Position numbers and translations under genes: made by a program. Shown here piece after piece: positions 22,828-35,600 of a stretch of DNA of 64,000 nucleotides. Position 1 is the stretch's first letter. Each line of letters begins with the position of its first letter. The notes beneath the pieces were generated by a model. It did not search any database. It was not told where the DNA came from and was given only the letters and a program-made list of their open reading frames with translations. Source of the stretch: Alisma plantago-aquatica (Eukaryota; Streptophyta; Magnoliopsida; Alismatales; Alismataceae); contig OY856410.1 in NCBI GenBank assembly GCA_963693085.1, positions 885,654,335 through 885,718,334 on the forward strand, given 5' to 3'.

Positions 22828-24431
22828 TGTGCGTCTCTGCTAATGGTGTTACACACTACTCAATTGGAGTTTGAATAGATGCAACCCCACGAATAGAAAC
22901 ACACATTGGGATCACTTTCAAAATTTATAAGGACCTACACAAACATACTCACATACACCAAAACACTACACTCGCAAGTGCACACGGTCGTGTTGTAGGA
23001 GGGCGACAAGTATAGGGTCGCTCCACAGGGAGAAAAGGGGGCACTAGAGCTAGGTTAGTTTTTGGGCTAGGTTCCAACTATGGAGTCTAGGGTTGAAGGG
23101 TTTAAAGGTTGGTTTGTTGATTAGACTAATGATGAATAAACAATTAAAAGGGGACACAAAAGATTAAAACCTAAGTTAACCTTTAATAGTTAATTCTACT
23201 GAGTAAGAAAATACAAGGCAAGCATGTTAGGCAAGAAAAGAGTAATCTATAATAGAGTAAGCAAGAAAAAATCTACACTACACTAAGCTACCAATCAGGG
23301 AAAAAGAGAAATTAAAGACCTAACTAGCAAGAACAAGACAAGAAGCTAACTAAGCACGTAAAGATCTAACTAAGCTAACACTATCTAAGCAAGAAGGCAA
23401 TTAGGGTTTTAAAGCAATAAAGAGAGGCGTGGGATGTTTGGGGGATGCACTTATCGATCGAGTTGGGGGGTGGCATATGAACATTATAGTCTCATTTAGA
23501 TTATCAAACCAAACAACAAACTTAGAGTCTAATGAATTATCCTAAACTACTAACTGGCCATAGATATGCTATGTTGTGTATAGGGGAACTAGTCCCTAAC
23601 ATCCCCTACTACCCTTGCGAAGCTCAATTGGGTTAGGGTTTAGGTGTAACTCAATTATATTCTATACAAGCCTAGGTTTCTAGGTTAGATGGTCTTAGGG
23701 TGAATAGGGGCTGAGGGTAGTAATGGGAGTGGAAATGAGGTTTTAGGTCTCGCATCACTAACATTCTATCCTTGGGAAAGGTCCATGCTAAGCACACTAG
23801 ATTCAACTAAACTAGCTACTTAGATCTCTCAACTAGGGTTTGGGGAATGTATTAGCATGTAGTAGGATGTCTAGCTAGCTTGGGATCCATGAATTGGACC
23901 TAGGAGCAAATCCCAAAATTCACACATTTAAGCGATTTCCCTAAATTCCTAGGTAATTTGAAGCACAAACCAACAAGCAATTCATGAAGAGTGAGATAGA
24001 AATAGAACATAATCATTAGCAAACAAAATTACAATGTTTACATATCATTCCCCCCCCAAATGGTATCAAAGTAACATTTTGAGCCCCAAACAACCCACTT
24101 AAGGGGCCTAGCTACTCATAGAAATGCAAAATACAAAAAGAAAGGAGAAAAAGGTAGAAGAAGCCATGGATCTCAGTGTAGATGGAGTAATCCTCCTCTT
24201 CAGCTACTACAATACATCCTCCTTATTCCAAGGTGCAAGGGCATGGGATAATGGTAGAATAGGGTCAAAACACTAGGAAACTAGGGTTTTGGTGGTGGAA
24301 ATGGTGAAATGGAGTGGAATGTAGGTGGAAATGGAGTGGAATGGGTGGAATGAGGTGGGAATGGATGGAGGATGAAATGGGGAGGATAGAGTGGTTGTAG
24401 GGTAGCTAACCTCAAGATCCATCCGCCACCC

Positions 24432-24469
<38 letters not shown>

Positions 24470-25252
24470 TGGGGAGGAAACAATATGTCAAGTATGGTTA
24501 ATGTGGGAAATGTAGTGAAAAAGTAGCTAGGTTTTTGTGAGTAGCACGACCGTGCTGGGTAGCATGGCTCTGGTGGGTAGAGGTGAGAACTGTCATGGTG
24601 GAGTGAAATGACCGAGGTGAAAAATGGGAAAAAATAGAGTCACTTTGTTAAATTTGTACATGAAGTAGCATGGTCGTGGTGGTCACCACAGCCATGGTGG
24701 GGAAGGGTAGCACGACTGTGGTGTCTTGGAATACTCTGTCCGTTCTTGGCTCCACGGATATTCTGGATAAGCTACAATACAGACATGCAAGGTGGCACAC
24801 CATTCTGTGGTCACATGGCACGACCATTCTTGGTGGCATTGCTATTCTGATCTCTGCACTTTCTTGACTTGAATATGTTGTCTTGAGTGAGCTAGCATGA
24901 CCATTTTGTTGCACTAAGACCATATTGGTCTCTCTATCAACATTTTGATTTGATTCTTTGTTCATTCTTGGACATCTTTGCTTCAATGGAGCCTTGGCCA
25001 CTAGGGGTAGGTTGAGAGAGCCTCAAACTTCACTTTAGGCCTCTCGAAGGGTAGAGAAACCCTAGGATCATTCCTTCTCTCTCTCTCTTCCATCCAAGTG
25101 TGTTCCAAATGCCTGACAAACATGCAAATAATGTCCATAAGTGCATTTTACACAAATATACATATTAGGGGAAAAACATATAATCTAACAGGTATAGATG
25201 TGATTGAAATGTAATATTACACAAGATGAAGTCCTAAAATAGCACTACATCA
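22828..25252 (-). repeat. 5' LTR of element F
   Basis: About 2.4 kb. The right part (23935-25252) matches the left LTR. The left part (22828-23935) carries CACTCGCAAGTGCACACGGT and AAGTATAGGGTCGCTCCACA (near 23010-23025), typical of the 3' portion of Athila LTRs. It includes an AT dinucleotide run at 24434-24466 where the left LTR has only a short TATATATATG. Confidence 0.75.
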
Positions 25253-25604
25253 CCACCTCAAACTTAAAAGATACTTTTCCTCAAGTATGGTCCAACAAAA
25301 TCTCTCTACAAATTTTCTTTCAAAATCAAGAAATGACAAATGCAATGCAATTGTGAATATTGACTAGATGGGCTCCAAAGATGACTAGGTACATGCATTC
25401 AAACTCTCTCCTCTCCTCTTTCACAAACCAATCATGATTAGAGCACTGAGCCTGCAAACTTAAAATATTGAGCATAGAAAACACAATCAATCCACATGGA
25501 TGTCATATCACTCCAGGTAAACTGTTTCATGGTTGTCTAATAGCTATAGATGTGATTGAAATGCAATATGACACAATATGAAGCCCTAAAATAGGGATAT
25601 ATCA
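25253..25604 (-). repeat. Extra 3'UTR plus LTR-start segment at the 5' end of element F
   Basis: 25253-25535 matches the region just upstream of the polypurine tract (16233-16510). 25536-25604 repeats the first 70 bases of the LTR (GATGTGATTGAAATGCAATA, then GAAGCCCTAAAATAGGGAT). So on the minus strand the order is LTR start, 3'UTR, polypurine tract, then full LTR. This is not the normal structure. Confidence 0.7.
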
Positions 25605-26367
25605 GGTGTGCAGGGATATCAAGAGGAGAGGGTGATTTGGTTTACCGTCTGCCTGAGAGAAAGGAGAACATGAAAAGTGGGTGATCATTTTCTCCAGTTG
25701 TTGTCGCCTTCGGGATCCTTGCATTGTGGTTTCATTTTCTCCAGTCTCTCTATATAGGGATAGGGTTTTGTTGCAATCATTGGGGTTGCAAAAAGGTCAG
25801 GGTGAAAAAGATTTGAGTTCTTATGCCCTTGGGTTTAGACCTAGCGTTGATGCTTGGAACTCCTCAGTGGTTGTTGTGATTATCAAACCTCTATGGTCAC
25901 TGGGAGGGCCTACGTCTAGTGGTCACTGGGTTGTAAGCATTCTATGTGGTCACTGATGATTGATATCTCAATGATTGCATAAGAATCTGCTCATCTCCTA
26001 TGACTATTTGGGTTTCTCTTATTTTTTTCAACCGCATATATTTAGCTAAAAGACCTATATGTGAACTTACCTATGTATTTATTGATCTAAAACTAAAACT
26101 AAAATTATCAAGATATATGGATTAAGATTCTCTTCTTTTTCATATCGATTAAGAATATGAATATGTAAGTGCTAATAATTTTTTTCAACATTCACTATTT
26201 TGAGATAGAGCAGTTGGTACTAAGGCTAGGAGATATATATAAATAGAGTCTAGAGTTAATCCAACAAAGGGAAAAATTGTAAAATTTTAAAGGAAGTGGG
26301 AAATCCTTGGGTTGCCTCTCAAGAAGCACTAATTTAATGTTTTTATCTTGACTCTATATATGGCTTC
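25605..26367 (-). other. Element C region after integrase
   Basis: Non-coding. It holds GGGTTGCCTCTCAAGAAGC (26312-26330), the conserved block after integrase in Athila elements. No ORF continues through it. It joins the integrase end on the right to F on the left. Confidence 0.6.
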
Positions 26368-26847
26368 TCAGAACTCATATGTTGGTGTTGGTTGTGGCTC
26401 TTCTAAATTCAGTTTTTTTCTCCTTATGAAGGCTTCATCCTCATAATATCTTTTTACTCTGTGCCCATTCACTTTAAAAGCACCAGTCTTTTCACTATTA
26501 ATTTCCATTACCCCAGATGGGTAGATCTTGGTTATAGTGAAAGGACCGGACAACCTGGATGTGAGCTTTCCTGGGAAGAATCTGATCCTTCAGTTGAACA
26601 GCAAGACTTTGTCCCCTTCTAACACATCCTTGTTCTTTATGTGGTCATCATGCCACACATATGTTTGTTGCTTATAGATACGAGCATTTTCATAGGTGTG
26701 TGACCTCAGCTCCTCAAGCTAATGTAGTTGTACGTAACACTTGTTTCCTACCTTATTGAGATCCATATTTCAAAATTTGATGTCCCAAAGGGCTCTATGC
26801 TCTAGTTCTACTGGAAAATGACACGACTTTCCATATATGAGCCTATA
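26368..26847 (-). pseudogene. Integrase C-terminal part of element C
   Basis: Integrase inserts cDNA into the host genome; this is its C-terminal, DNA-binding part. The minus strand reads LIYGKSCHFPVELEHRALWD near 26840-26780, then the terminal block MSGPFTITKIYPSGVMEI and FKVNGHRVKRYYEDEAFI (26553-26400), the usual Athila integrase end. The rest of the domain is at 51290-52000, on the other side of element A. Stops near 26765 and 26715 and a frameshift are present. Confidence 0.8.
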
Positions 26848-26852
26848 GGGGT
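26848..26852. repeat. Left target-site duplication of element A (GGGGT)
   Basis: Matches 51285-51289 exactly. Both lie in the integrase coding region of element C. Confidence 0.8.
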
Positions 26853-27618
26853 TATAGGACCCCTGAGCTAGATTTATTCTTAATTGTAATTACTTTGTAT
26901 AATGAGATGTTTAAACCTTAATTTAATCTTGTGAGATGTCTCAATATCATGTAAAATGCTTATATTTTCTTTTTGGTCCAATTTGATTGATGTTTGAGAT
27001 ATCTTTGCTATATATATGCTTGTTTTGGGCCAAATTACAATTTACCCATAAGTGATGGTTATCTTGCAAATTGTCACATGTTGAGAATGTTTCTTATGCT
27101 TTAGCATCATGAGAGAGAAGATGATGCAATAGGGCACCTTGTTTGAATCATGGAGAGTGATGTGACAGTTTATGGTGATTCTAGGGTTTCTAGGGTTGCA
27201 TAGTTGATGTGGTGATAATGCTAAGGTTGAGTGTTGTGACCACTACCTCACACTTGAGTGAGTATATTGATCGTAACACATGCCTTAGGTAGTGTTGTCT
27301 TGACCAAGATGACCTAGAGGCAAGGATGATCGAGACAGTTTGTCCTCTAGTGTCTCGACCATGTGCATATGGTGACTTAAGGTTTCGACTGAGACAAGTT
27401 GATGAAAGTGTCTTGACCGAGACAAGGTGGTAACTGACCTAGTTGGTCATGACACCTTGCTGGATGTACATTAACCTTTTGAAATATGCATGTAAGTGGA
27501 AATAAGGTTATTTCTTGGGAGGACATGTGTCCCTTTCTACCTTGAGAAACCTTTTGAAATATGCATGTAAGTGGAAATAAGGTTATCTCAACAACTCGTA
27601 CTTCCCCCCTCCTTTGGG

Positions 27619-27625
27619 TATATAA
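27619..27625 (+). promoter_or_regulatory. Candidate TATA box in the LTR of A
   Basis: TATATAA followed by CCCCTTCTCTTC. The same place in the B LTRs has CTATGTAACCCCTT (33471) and ATACATAACCCCTT (42251), decayed versions of the same site. It lies 194-207 bp before the conserved GTAAGT-like site in each LTR. Promoter function is inferred. Confidence 0.5.
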
Positions 27626-28904
27626 CCCCTTCTCTTCACATATGAGAAACCTTTTATCCCTACACTCTTTCTTCTTCCTTTGGATCATCCTTGGAGCTTC
27701 TGGAGTAAGACAGGTTAGATCTTGAAGCCCTGGTGGCTGATCTACCTTGCTTGTTGAAGATCTTGTGCTAGAACAACTCTTTGGTGGTGGTTTCTTGGAG
27801 GTTCTTCTCTTGGTAGGTAACCTTTTTCTCTAGATCACGTTTTCTCTCTTCTGGAACCTCCATCTCCATCTTCTTCCACCTTGGTCATAGAATGTGGACT
27901 ATCCATGGTGTCCTTCTTGAGAGAAATTCCTCTTCACAAAGACCTTAAATTGTGTTTTTACATGGTGGTAACTAGTGAGAGGATGATTGCATCTCTTTCC
28001 CCTTTCTTTCTTTGGTTCGGCCTAGAACTATGTTCTCTCTTTTCTTAAGTTCTCCTTTGACCATGGTGTTTCTTTATCTTCTTGAGGTGATCCTTTGGTC
28101 AAAGCTTTGCATCTTAAGTTGGAGTTCTTGGAGCTTGAGATCTTGGAAGTTTTATTCTCTCCAAAACATGTGAGTTATATAGCCTTTCTCCACATCTATT
28201 ATTGGCATCTTAAACCTAATCTTACTATTGTTCTTCCAGATATTAAAAGCATGTTATTTATTATAATAGAATGATGAGGTTTAGGGTCCATCTTGTAATA
28301 TTCTTGCATGGATTATTCTTGTTATAAACCCTAAATCCACAGTACCTGGTTTTCTTAGTAAATGAAAGATTGACATGTTACCTTGGGTCATCATTTATGG
28401 AACAATAAAATCTGATATATGGTTCATTTGCTAAAGATAATAGTAGGTTTTAAAGATGATAGCATGCATACATTCTTCATTTTCTCTCTATAAACATAGT
28501 CCTTTTGATGATCTTCTTTGACCCATAACTTAGGGTTGATGAAAAACTTTGTATGGATTTGTTTTGCTTATGTGACGTTTAGTATTCTTAGTCATTAACC
28601 ATCTGACTCGGCCTTGTTAGATCTGTTATGGTGTGGAGCATATAGCTAACCTATGGTCGAGATGACATTTGATCTTCAATCACAGTCAACACCTTTATAG
28701 TAGTGGTTTCGACTGCGACAACCTACTAACCCTAAGGATGATCTCTACTCTAGTGGTTGTGATGCAGTGTTGCAACATGGTCACATAACCTATTGGTTGG
28801 CTAAGCATGAGAGTCGAGGCACATGTTTCAGTTGCGTCATGGTCATAATTGGTTAAGGAGGAGTGCGTTTTAGACAAAATAGCTATGGTTGGTGTTGAGT
28901 TGGA

Positions 28905-28921
28905 GACACACACACACACAT

Positions 28922-28998
<77 letters not shown>
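28905..28998. repeat. AC then AT dinucleotide microsatellite
   Basis: About 8 AC units followed by about 39 AT/TA units. The matching place in the partial 3' LTR of A (49078-49128) has a shorter AT run, so the run was present before insertion and changed length afterwards. Confidence 0.95.
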
Positions 28999-29001
<3 letters not shown>

Positions 29002-31331
29002 TGTTTTACCTTGGCATGTCTCGGCCACAACACTCCTTGGTGGAGTCATGGTTGTGACATGTCGTTAGACATCTAATAGTGTCACGACCACGACACCATG
29101 CTAAGGTGGTGTCTCAGTCGTGACTATGATATAGTTTTAGTTGTAACTCATGAATAGGCGGTGAGTCGAGACACCTCATTATATGCTACCCTATGTCGCG
29201 GTCACAACATGACGTGCAGCTGGTTGAGACACACCCTGAGGTGTCTCGGTCAGGACACCCTATTGCTGATCAAGGTTGTGACACCTGATGTATGAGGATC
29301 AATATACTTATTTATTATGGTTGGTCGCGACCATGTGGGAGTGTTTCGGTCATGGCATATGTTATGAGAGGTCAACACCAAGTGTTGAGGGTGGTCAAGA
29401 CCATGTGTTGTGAAGTGGTCGAGACACCTACACATATGTAATTACATCATCAATACATAGTGTAATAGGCTATACATGGTGATATAGTTATGAATGCTTA
29501 ATCATTAGTAGTGATGCTTAACTCTAGTATTTCTTCAAATATGTGGGAGGTGATAGAATTAGGGTTTAGTGGATGAGGGTTGATATGGAAACCTAACTAG
29601 ATACATATGAATCCTAACCCTAATATTGTGATAGCATGATGTATGCACTCATACCACTCAAAGTATTTATGATATGATTGTGTTTTCTCTCTCCTACTTG
29701 TGTAACAATAACTTTTAGGTGAGATGAATGTCATATCTATGAGTATGATATGATGATCCCTATATAATATAGGGTGGTGATTATGAGTACTATTGAGGAA
29801 AACTATGATATTGAAAGTGCAAGAATTATATGAGTTGGTCTAATGACCTAGCAAGTGCTTTGGGCATAAATTGAGGGATTGATATCCCATAGTGATGTGA
29901 TATTGGTGATGACATTGTGAATGTAGTACTACAAGTGCCATATTATTATAAGACAAGTTCTCATTTAATATGTTTTATATCTTCTGAAGTTGTAATCAAT
30001 CTTTGATTTTATAGAATTTGTTTAGGGTTTATACGTTGTAACTTGATTGGTGCATTAAAAGATACCCAATTGGAATATCTAATTAAGTGAAGCCATGATA
30101 ATGTTGTTTCCATGTACCATAGATCCATGTTCATCGTCAGTATCTAGCTAGATGGTGAAACAAGTAACTCCTATGGGAAACTCAGAGTGCATATTATTGA
30201 ATATGCGGGGTATTAGTGGAGGTAACTCCCTGTATCCTTGAATTGTTGAAATAATGATATATTATTTATTATGTATTGGCCATGTGTGAGCGTGTTCTCT
30301 ACTGTTGTGCCATGTACCAAGTCAGACTAGTTGTTTTACATGACCATATCTTGACTATGAGTTGTTGTCTATAGGACTATATCTTTGACTATAAGTTGTT
30401 GTTTAGCATTTTAACTATTATGTCACTGCATTGCAAACTCAAACTAGCCGAGTAGTGTTGGTGATGATAATGGAGTCTAGCTCTTCCATAGATCTTGTAT
30501 GCTATTGATTTTGACTTAGCAGTGGTCAGTTGGATTTGAGTGGTACGCCTCAAATACTCAGGGCATAATAATTAAAGTGATAATACGACCGAATAATATA
30601 TTTGCTTAGGGTCAATACAAATCTTATTGGATGACCCAATGCCTTAGTTCTTGTATTGTTTAGCTTATAATAGTTATACATGTTCTTCATATTTCTTCTA
30701 AAGGCATAAGATGTTTTATTGTTTAGTTGCAAGTGCTTAAACTACTTAACCAGTATTTATTGTTTACTTAACTGCTCTATTATCTTACTATACTTATAAT
30801 AGTTGAAGGAAAAGAGTTATATATCTTGTTGGGATGTTTGGTCTCACACTGTCGGTTCCACAACTTTTTAGGTGGTTGTGGATGAGGAGGTTGAGTTCGT
30901 GGTGCAAGTGTTAAGCAGTAAGGAGAGCAATAACTATTAGAGGTTGGATATGCTGCCAAAGTTTTGTAGTAGAGTCCTATGTGTTGTCCTTGTACTCTCA
31001 AGGTTTTTGGGGTATTTTTTGTTTTATATACTAACATGTAGATTTTGGTTTCGTGCCATGAGTGTATAGAAATGGCATGTACATATGAATAGGTTGTAAT
31101 ATGTAACAGTTGTGGCTTGATATCCTTTGAACTTGGTATGTAACATCTTTTGGCATATATGGAATATAGATCTCCTGAGATGAAGGCTTGTTTATAAAAT
31201 ACTTCTGCTTGAGATTTTGAATTGCAAATGGTTTCAAATTACCCTAATTTTTAGTAATATTGTTAATAGTGATAATTACGTGCTTTGTTTTGAGGAATTT
31301 CACTTTGTGTGGTAAAGGGTGTCACATTTGG

Positions 31332-31343
31332 TGGTATTAGAGT
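31332..31343 (+). other. Primer-binding site of element A (tRNA-Met type, decayed)
   Basis: TGGTATTAGAGT, compared with the usual TGGTATCAGAGC for initiator tRNA-Met. It lies 5 bp inside the 5' LTR. Confidence 0.7.
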
Positions 31344-31456
31344 TATAGGTTCATTGAGTCTATAGGGACATTGGACTAGGGTTTGAGTCTATTATAGTGT
31401 CCTCCAACATATCTTATAGTCACTTCATCTCATGCAGAAGAAAAAGACAAGAAAAG

Positions 31457-32686
31457 ATGTCCAGAGAACACGAAGAACATGTTGTTGAAACGGTGTAGCT
31501 GCACCAAGAGGTGGTGTAAGGAGGCAAGAAAGGGCAGAAGTTGTGCCAGAAGTGCCTCAAGTTGACCCAACCAGTGTAGCCAACCCAATATTCCAAACTA
31601 TATTTGAAAAATTCATGGCTATAATGACACACATGGCGGATAGGATGCCTGCAACCCAACCTAGGGCAACTGTTCCAGGTGCTGAAACTCATGGGTCTGG
31701 GAAGACTTTTGAGAGGCTTCGACGTGTAGGAGCATTAGAGTATGTGGGGACATCTAATCCAGCTGATGCAAACATGTGGTTGAAGAAACTAGAAAAGGCT
31801 TTTAAAATTCTCAATATGGATGAAGAGGATAAGGTGAAACATGTTGTATATCTATTGAAAGGGAGTGTTGGCCACTATTGGGCCATTGAGGAGGAGAAAA
31901 TGACAAGTGTTGTGATTACTTGGGAAGAATTCCAGTGGGAGTTTGTAAGTCAGTACTTTCCAAAGACTTACTTGGATGAGAAGATTGTACATTTTGAAAA
32001 TATTCAACATGGTTTTATGTCAATCAATGCTTATGAAGCTAAGTTTATGGAGCTTCTAAGGTTTTGTCCTCATATGGCTGTAATTGACAAGGAGAGGATC
32101 ATGCGCTTTGAGAAGGGTCTGAGAATTGAACTAACAACCCCAGTGTCATCTTTAGAGAACAATGAGAGGTTTGCAACTTTTGTGGAATCAGTTAGGAGAG
32201 TGGAGAGGTCTATGATAGAGAAGCATGAGACAAAGTCCAAGAAGAGGCATGCACAGTGCCAAGGACAATCTTCTAGAGGCTTCAAGAATCCTAGGTTTTC
32301 ATCACCTCAATCTCAGTAGAGGTCAGTGACTCAGTCACAGTGGACACTGAGCAATGACAGAGGTCATAATTTTCTACCTACAGGAGCTTGTAGTGAAACA
32401 TCAGTGTCTGTGACAGGGCTGTCCAGGTCGTGGTACGAGGGAAAGACCCATTTGAAGTTTGGACAGGTGGGACATACTAAGTGGTATTGCCCTATGAAGG
32501 ATGAAGAGGTAACTCAGTAGTTTAGGCAAAGTCAACAAGGGTTGCAGCAGTGACAACATTATAGTGGCAGTGGTAGAGGACACAGATAGGCGTCATAGGC
32601 AGGTTCTTCAAGACATGTTGGCAGAGGAAGAGGGCGACAACAGGCGACAACTCGATTCTATGTGATGAGTCAGCCGGAAGGAGTCG
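31457..32686 (+). pseudogene. gag of element A
   Basis: Encodes the structural Gag protein. The first in-frame candidate is ATG at 31457, but a stop follows soon after (near 31486), and the long open stretch starts at 31543 and runs 258 codons to 32319. The chromovirus capsid block is visible: GALEYVGTSNPADANMWLKK, YLLKGSVGHYWAIEEE, TWEEFQWEFVSQYFP and KFMELLRFCPHM. Downstream the zinc-knuckle position reads HLKFGQVGHTKWYCP, in which the first Cys pair is lost. The C-terminal end is cut by element B at 32691, and the reading resumes in protease at 45579. Confidence 0.85.
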
Positions 32687-32691
32687 TTAAC
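32687..32691. repeat. Left target-site duplication of element B (TTAAC)
   Basis: Exact match with 45574-45578. The gag-protease region of A continues on both sides. Confidence 0.85.
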
Positions 32692-35600
32692 TATAAGACC
32701 CCTGACCTGAGTTTTGGGGTAACCCTATTTTCTTTGTCTTAGTCATGTTCTTAGAACCTTTCTCTAATCTTTTGAAATGTAATTAGGGCTTGTGGAGAGC
32801 TTAAGTCTCCAGTTTGAGCTTGTTTAGATGATGTTTGTGTTTCCTGTGCTAGTTTTGGTGCAAATTGCAAATTACCCATTCGTGGGGGTGTTCTTGTAAT
32901 TTTCCACATCTAGAGTGTTCCTTATCTCTCTTGGTCTCATGAGAGAGAGAGAGTTGTGCCTTGGGGTGCCTTGTTTGACCATTGGTTGAGTGGTGTCACC
33001 CTTAGTGGTGATTAGGGTTTCTAGGGTTGGTATGCCTTGGCTTTGTGACCCTTGTTGGTTTGTCTCGACGTAGGTCACGACCTAGGGTTTGGTTGGAGGG
33101 TGTTGGGGTCAGAAACCTTCCCTAGGTGTGGTTGTCATGACCAATATAGTCTTAGGTGTCTTGGGTCTCGATGTGTGCTCATGAGAAGAGTGTCTCGACC
33201 TAGAGTTTGTGGTGACATTGTGTCATGACCTAGTGGTCCTTGATGGTGTGTTGCGATCAACGGGTGACTCCCTTGGTGTCTTGCAGTCGCAACATGAGGG
33301 TTGGATGGCCTATGTGGTCTAGATTCACCCTAGAGTGTATCACCATGTCTTGTATGCATGTTTAAGGTGGTTGCATGTGGGTGCATGTTGGTCTTTTGTG
33401 AGGACAAGTGTCCCTTTGGTACCTTGGAGTGTTGACACCTCATCTTTTACCTTATATCTCATCTCCCTTGCTATGTAACCCCTTATCTATCCATTCGTGT
33501 ATCCCTTTCATCCCTCCATCTTCTTCCTTCTCTTTTGCTTGACCTTGGAGCTTGGTGGAGCAAGGAGATCCAACCTTGGAGCTCGGTAGAGCAACGAGAT
33601 CCGACCTTAGAGCTTTGTTGATCGAACTCTTCTTACATGTTGTGCTTGTGGTGATCATAGCCCATGCTCAACCCTTGGTAAGTGTTTACCTTTCTAGATG
33701 GTGTTTCTTTTGATCTTTTACCTCCATCTTCTTCTCTTTTTTTGGACCTAGACCATGATTCTTCCATGGTGGTCAGTTTGGGAGAGAAACTTCTCATCAA
33801 AAGGGTCATAGACCATGTTTTGACAAGGTAGACCCAAGTGTGAGGGGGGTTTCTCCTCTCTTTCTCCTTTTCTCTTTTGGTTCGGCCTAGAGCTTCCTTA
33901 ATTATTTTCTTTGGATAGCTTTGACCTTGGTACCTTCTTGTCCTTGAGGTGCTCGTGTGGTTGAGAGTGGAGCTTTTAGTGGAGCTTCTTCAACCCTTGG
34001 ATCATGTTCTTGGAGCTCTTGATCATGGAGCTTGGGATTCTTGGTGGTGATCTTCTTAAGTTGGGTTATATAACACTTAATCTACTTTATTATTGCACTC
34101 TTTTATATATGTTTACTATTTTCCTCTCTCTCAAAAAATTTCCCTAATCATGCTAGTAGATAGTGATAATCTCTAGTACTTGTTTGGTGGTGATATCTTG
34201 TTTGATTTGGTGGAAATCTGAAACCCTAATTTTCTTGTACCCATTTTTATGGTTGATATGTTATGGAGACTCTTCCCTATTCTTTGATCTTGATCTTTCC
34301 CTCATTCATGATGGATATGTCCCTAGGTGTTGTAGGGAGGTTAGGTTCTATTTTGGGTACCTTAAAATTGGTTTTCTCTTCCTTGGACAAGGTTCTCTCT
34401 TGGTGGTTTGTTGACCCATATCTTAGGGTTGTTGATGATTGGTTGCTTGAGCCCTCCCTTCATGTGACCATGGTTTTCTCTGTGGTTTTGGTTCTATTTG
34501 AGACCAAGATGTCATACCCTAGGTGTCACGGCCAAGACATCCTAGATGTTGAGGTCACGACATAGTGTCCTTTGGGCCACAACATGTTGTTGGGTTGAGG
34601 TTGAGACATCACTAGGTCGCTATAGTTGGGAGTCGTTGGAGCTCAAGCCCTAGGTGTTGCGGTTGTGACATGGCCTATGTGGTGTGGCTGTGACCTAGTG
34701 TTTGGATGGTGTTCGAGACATCCTTGAATTCAAGATGGTGATGTTAGGTTGGAACCCTAACCCTAGATGTTGCAGGCGCGACATGGTCTAGGTGGAAGGG
34801 GTCGTGATACAATAGGTGTTGTAGTCATTACATTGAATAGGTTGGGTGATCATGACCTGGCTGCTATGCGGTCAACACATGATGATGATGATGGTGGTTG
34901 AAGGGTGTTCTTAGACACATGATGATACTCTTGTATGTGTTATACATAGGTCTTATAAAGTGCTATTTGGAATAACATCTAATCAACTCTAATGAGGTTC
35001 CTTAATCCAATATATTACAAGTTGATGGAGGTAGTGAATTTAGGGTTGATGGTTGGACCTAGCATGGTAAACCCTAATCGACTAAGAAGAAACCCTAACC
35101 CTAATATTATGCAATGAGGCTTGCTTATTTCTCCCTCAGGGAATGGTTATGATGTTATGTGGTTATCTCTTTTGCTTATGAACTTCTAACCATGGAGGTG
35201 TTATGAGCTTGATAATCATAATTGGTGTATGCTATGGTGACAAGACATGATATAGCTTAAATGAGCCTTCAAGAGGCATGTTGAAACACTTGTGATACAT
35301 GAATGATGAGTTGAGGGATTTATATCCCATAGCATGTGACTTTGGTATTGATGATGTGGTGAATGACAATAATACATGCATCATGTGGTGATAGTGTGAC
35401 AAGCTCACACCCTATATGTTTATGTGTTTTGGAAGTGTGTTATGGCCTTATATTTGTCGAGTTTGTTATGACTTTATACATTTTAACTTGAGTTGATGCT
35501 AAAAGACATTTAATTGACTTAACTAATCAAGTGGAACTTAATCATGTAGATTTTACCTATGCCATAGATCCATCTCAATGTCAGCATTTGCTTGATGGTG

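Larger units (their letters stand above)
15000..25604 (-). mobile_element. Defective Athila-type element F lacking RT, RNase H and integrase
   Basis: The minus-strand element has a right LTR (22828-25252), primer site, gag, protease remnant, extra ORF, polypurine tract and left LTR (15000-16232). The protease fragment passes after a short stretch into the GGGTTGCCTCCCACAAG block (about 20211-20227) that in Athila elements follows integrase. Pol is therefore missing. The left LTR lacks about 1.1 kb at its 3' end. The right LTR is preceded by an extra 3'UTR-plus-LTR-start piece (25253-25604). It lies inside element C. A full target-site duplication is not convincing. Confidence 0.75.
26853..31326 (+). 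repeat. 5' LTR of element A (4474 bp)
   Basis: Begins TATAGGACCCCTGAGCTAG (TG mutated to TA) and ends GGTGTCACA. It shares the ACAATTTACCCA block near 27030 and the ACAACTTTTTAGGTGGT block near 30860 with the other long LTRs. It carries a TATA-like TATATAACCCCTTCTCTTC at 27619, many GGTCGCGACC-like words (for example 29328-29337), and AC and AT runs at 28905-28998. Its 3' half pairs with 48707-51284. Confidence 0.85.

Noticed and set aside
15000..25608. GGTG shared near both ends of element F as a target-site duplication
   Set aside because: The left GGTG appears to lie within sequence still similar to the right LTR, and the match is only four bases.
28695..29076. Frames with long IYIYIY runs on both strands
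   Set aside because: Translation of an AT microsatellite.
31420..31692. 90-codon minus-strand frame
   Set aside because: Antisense shadow of the gag of element A.
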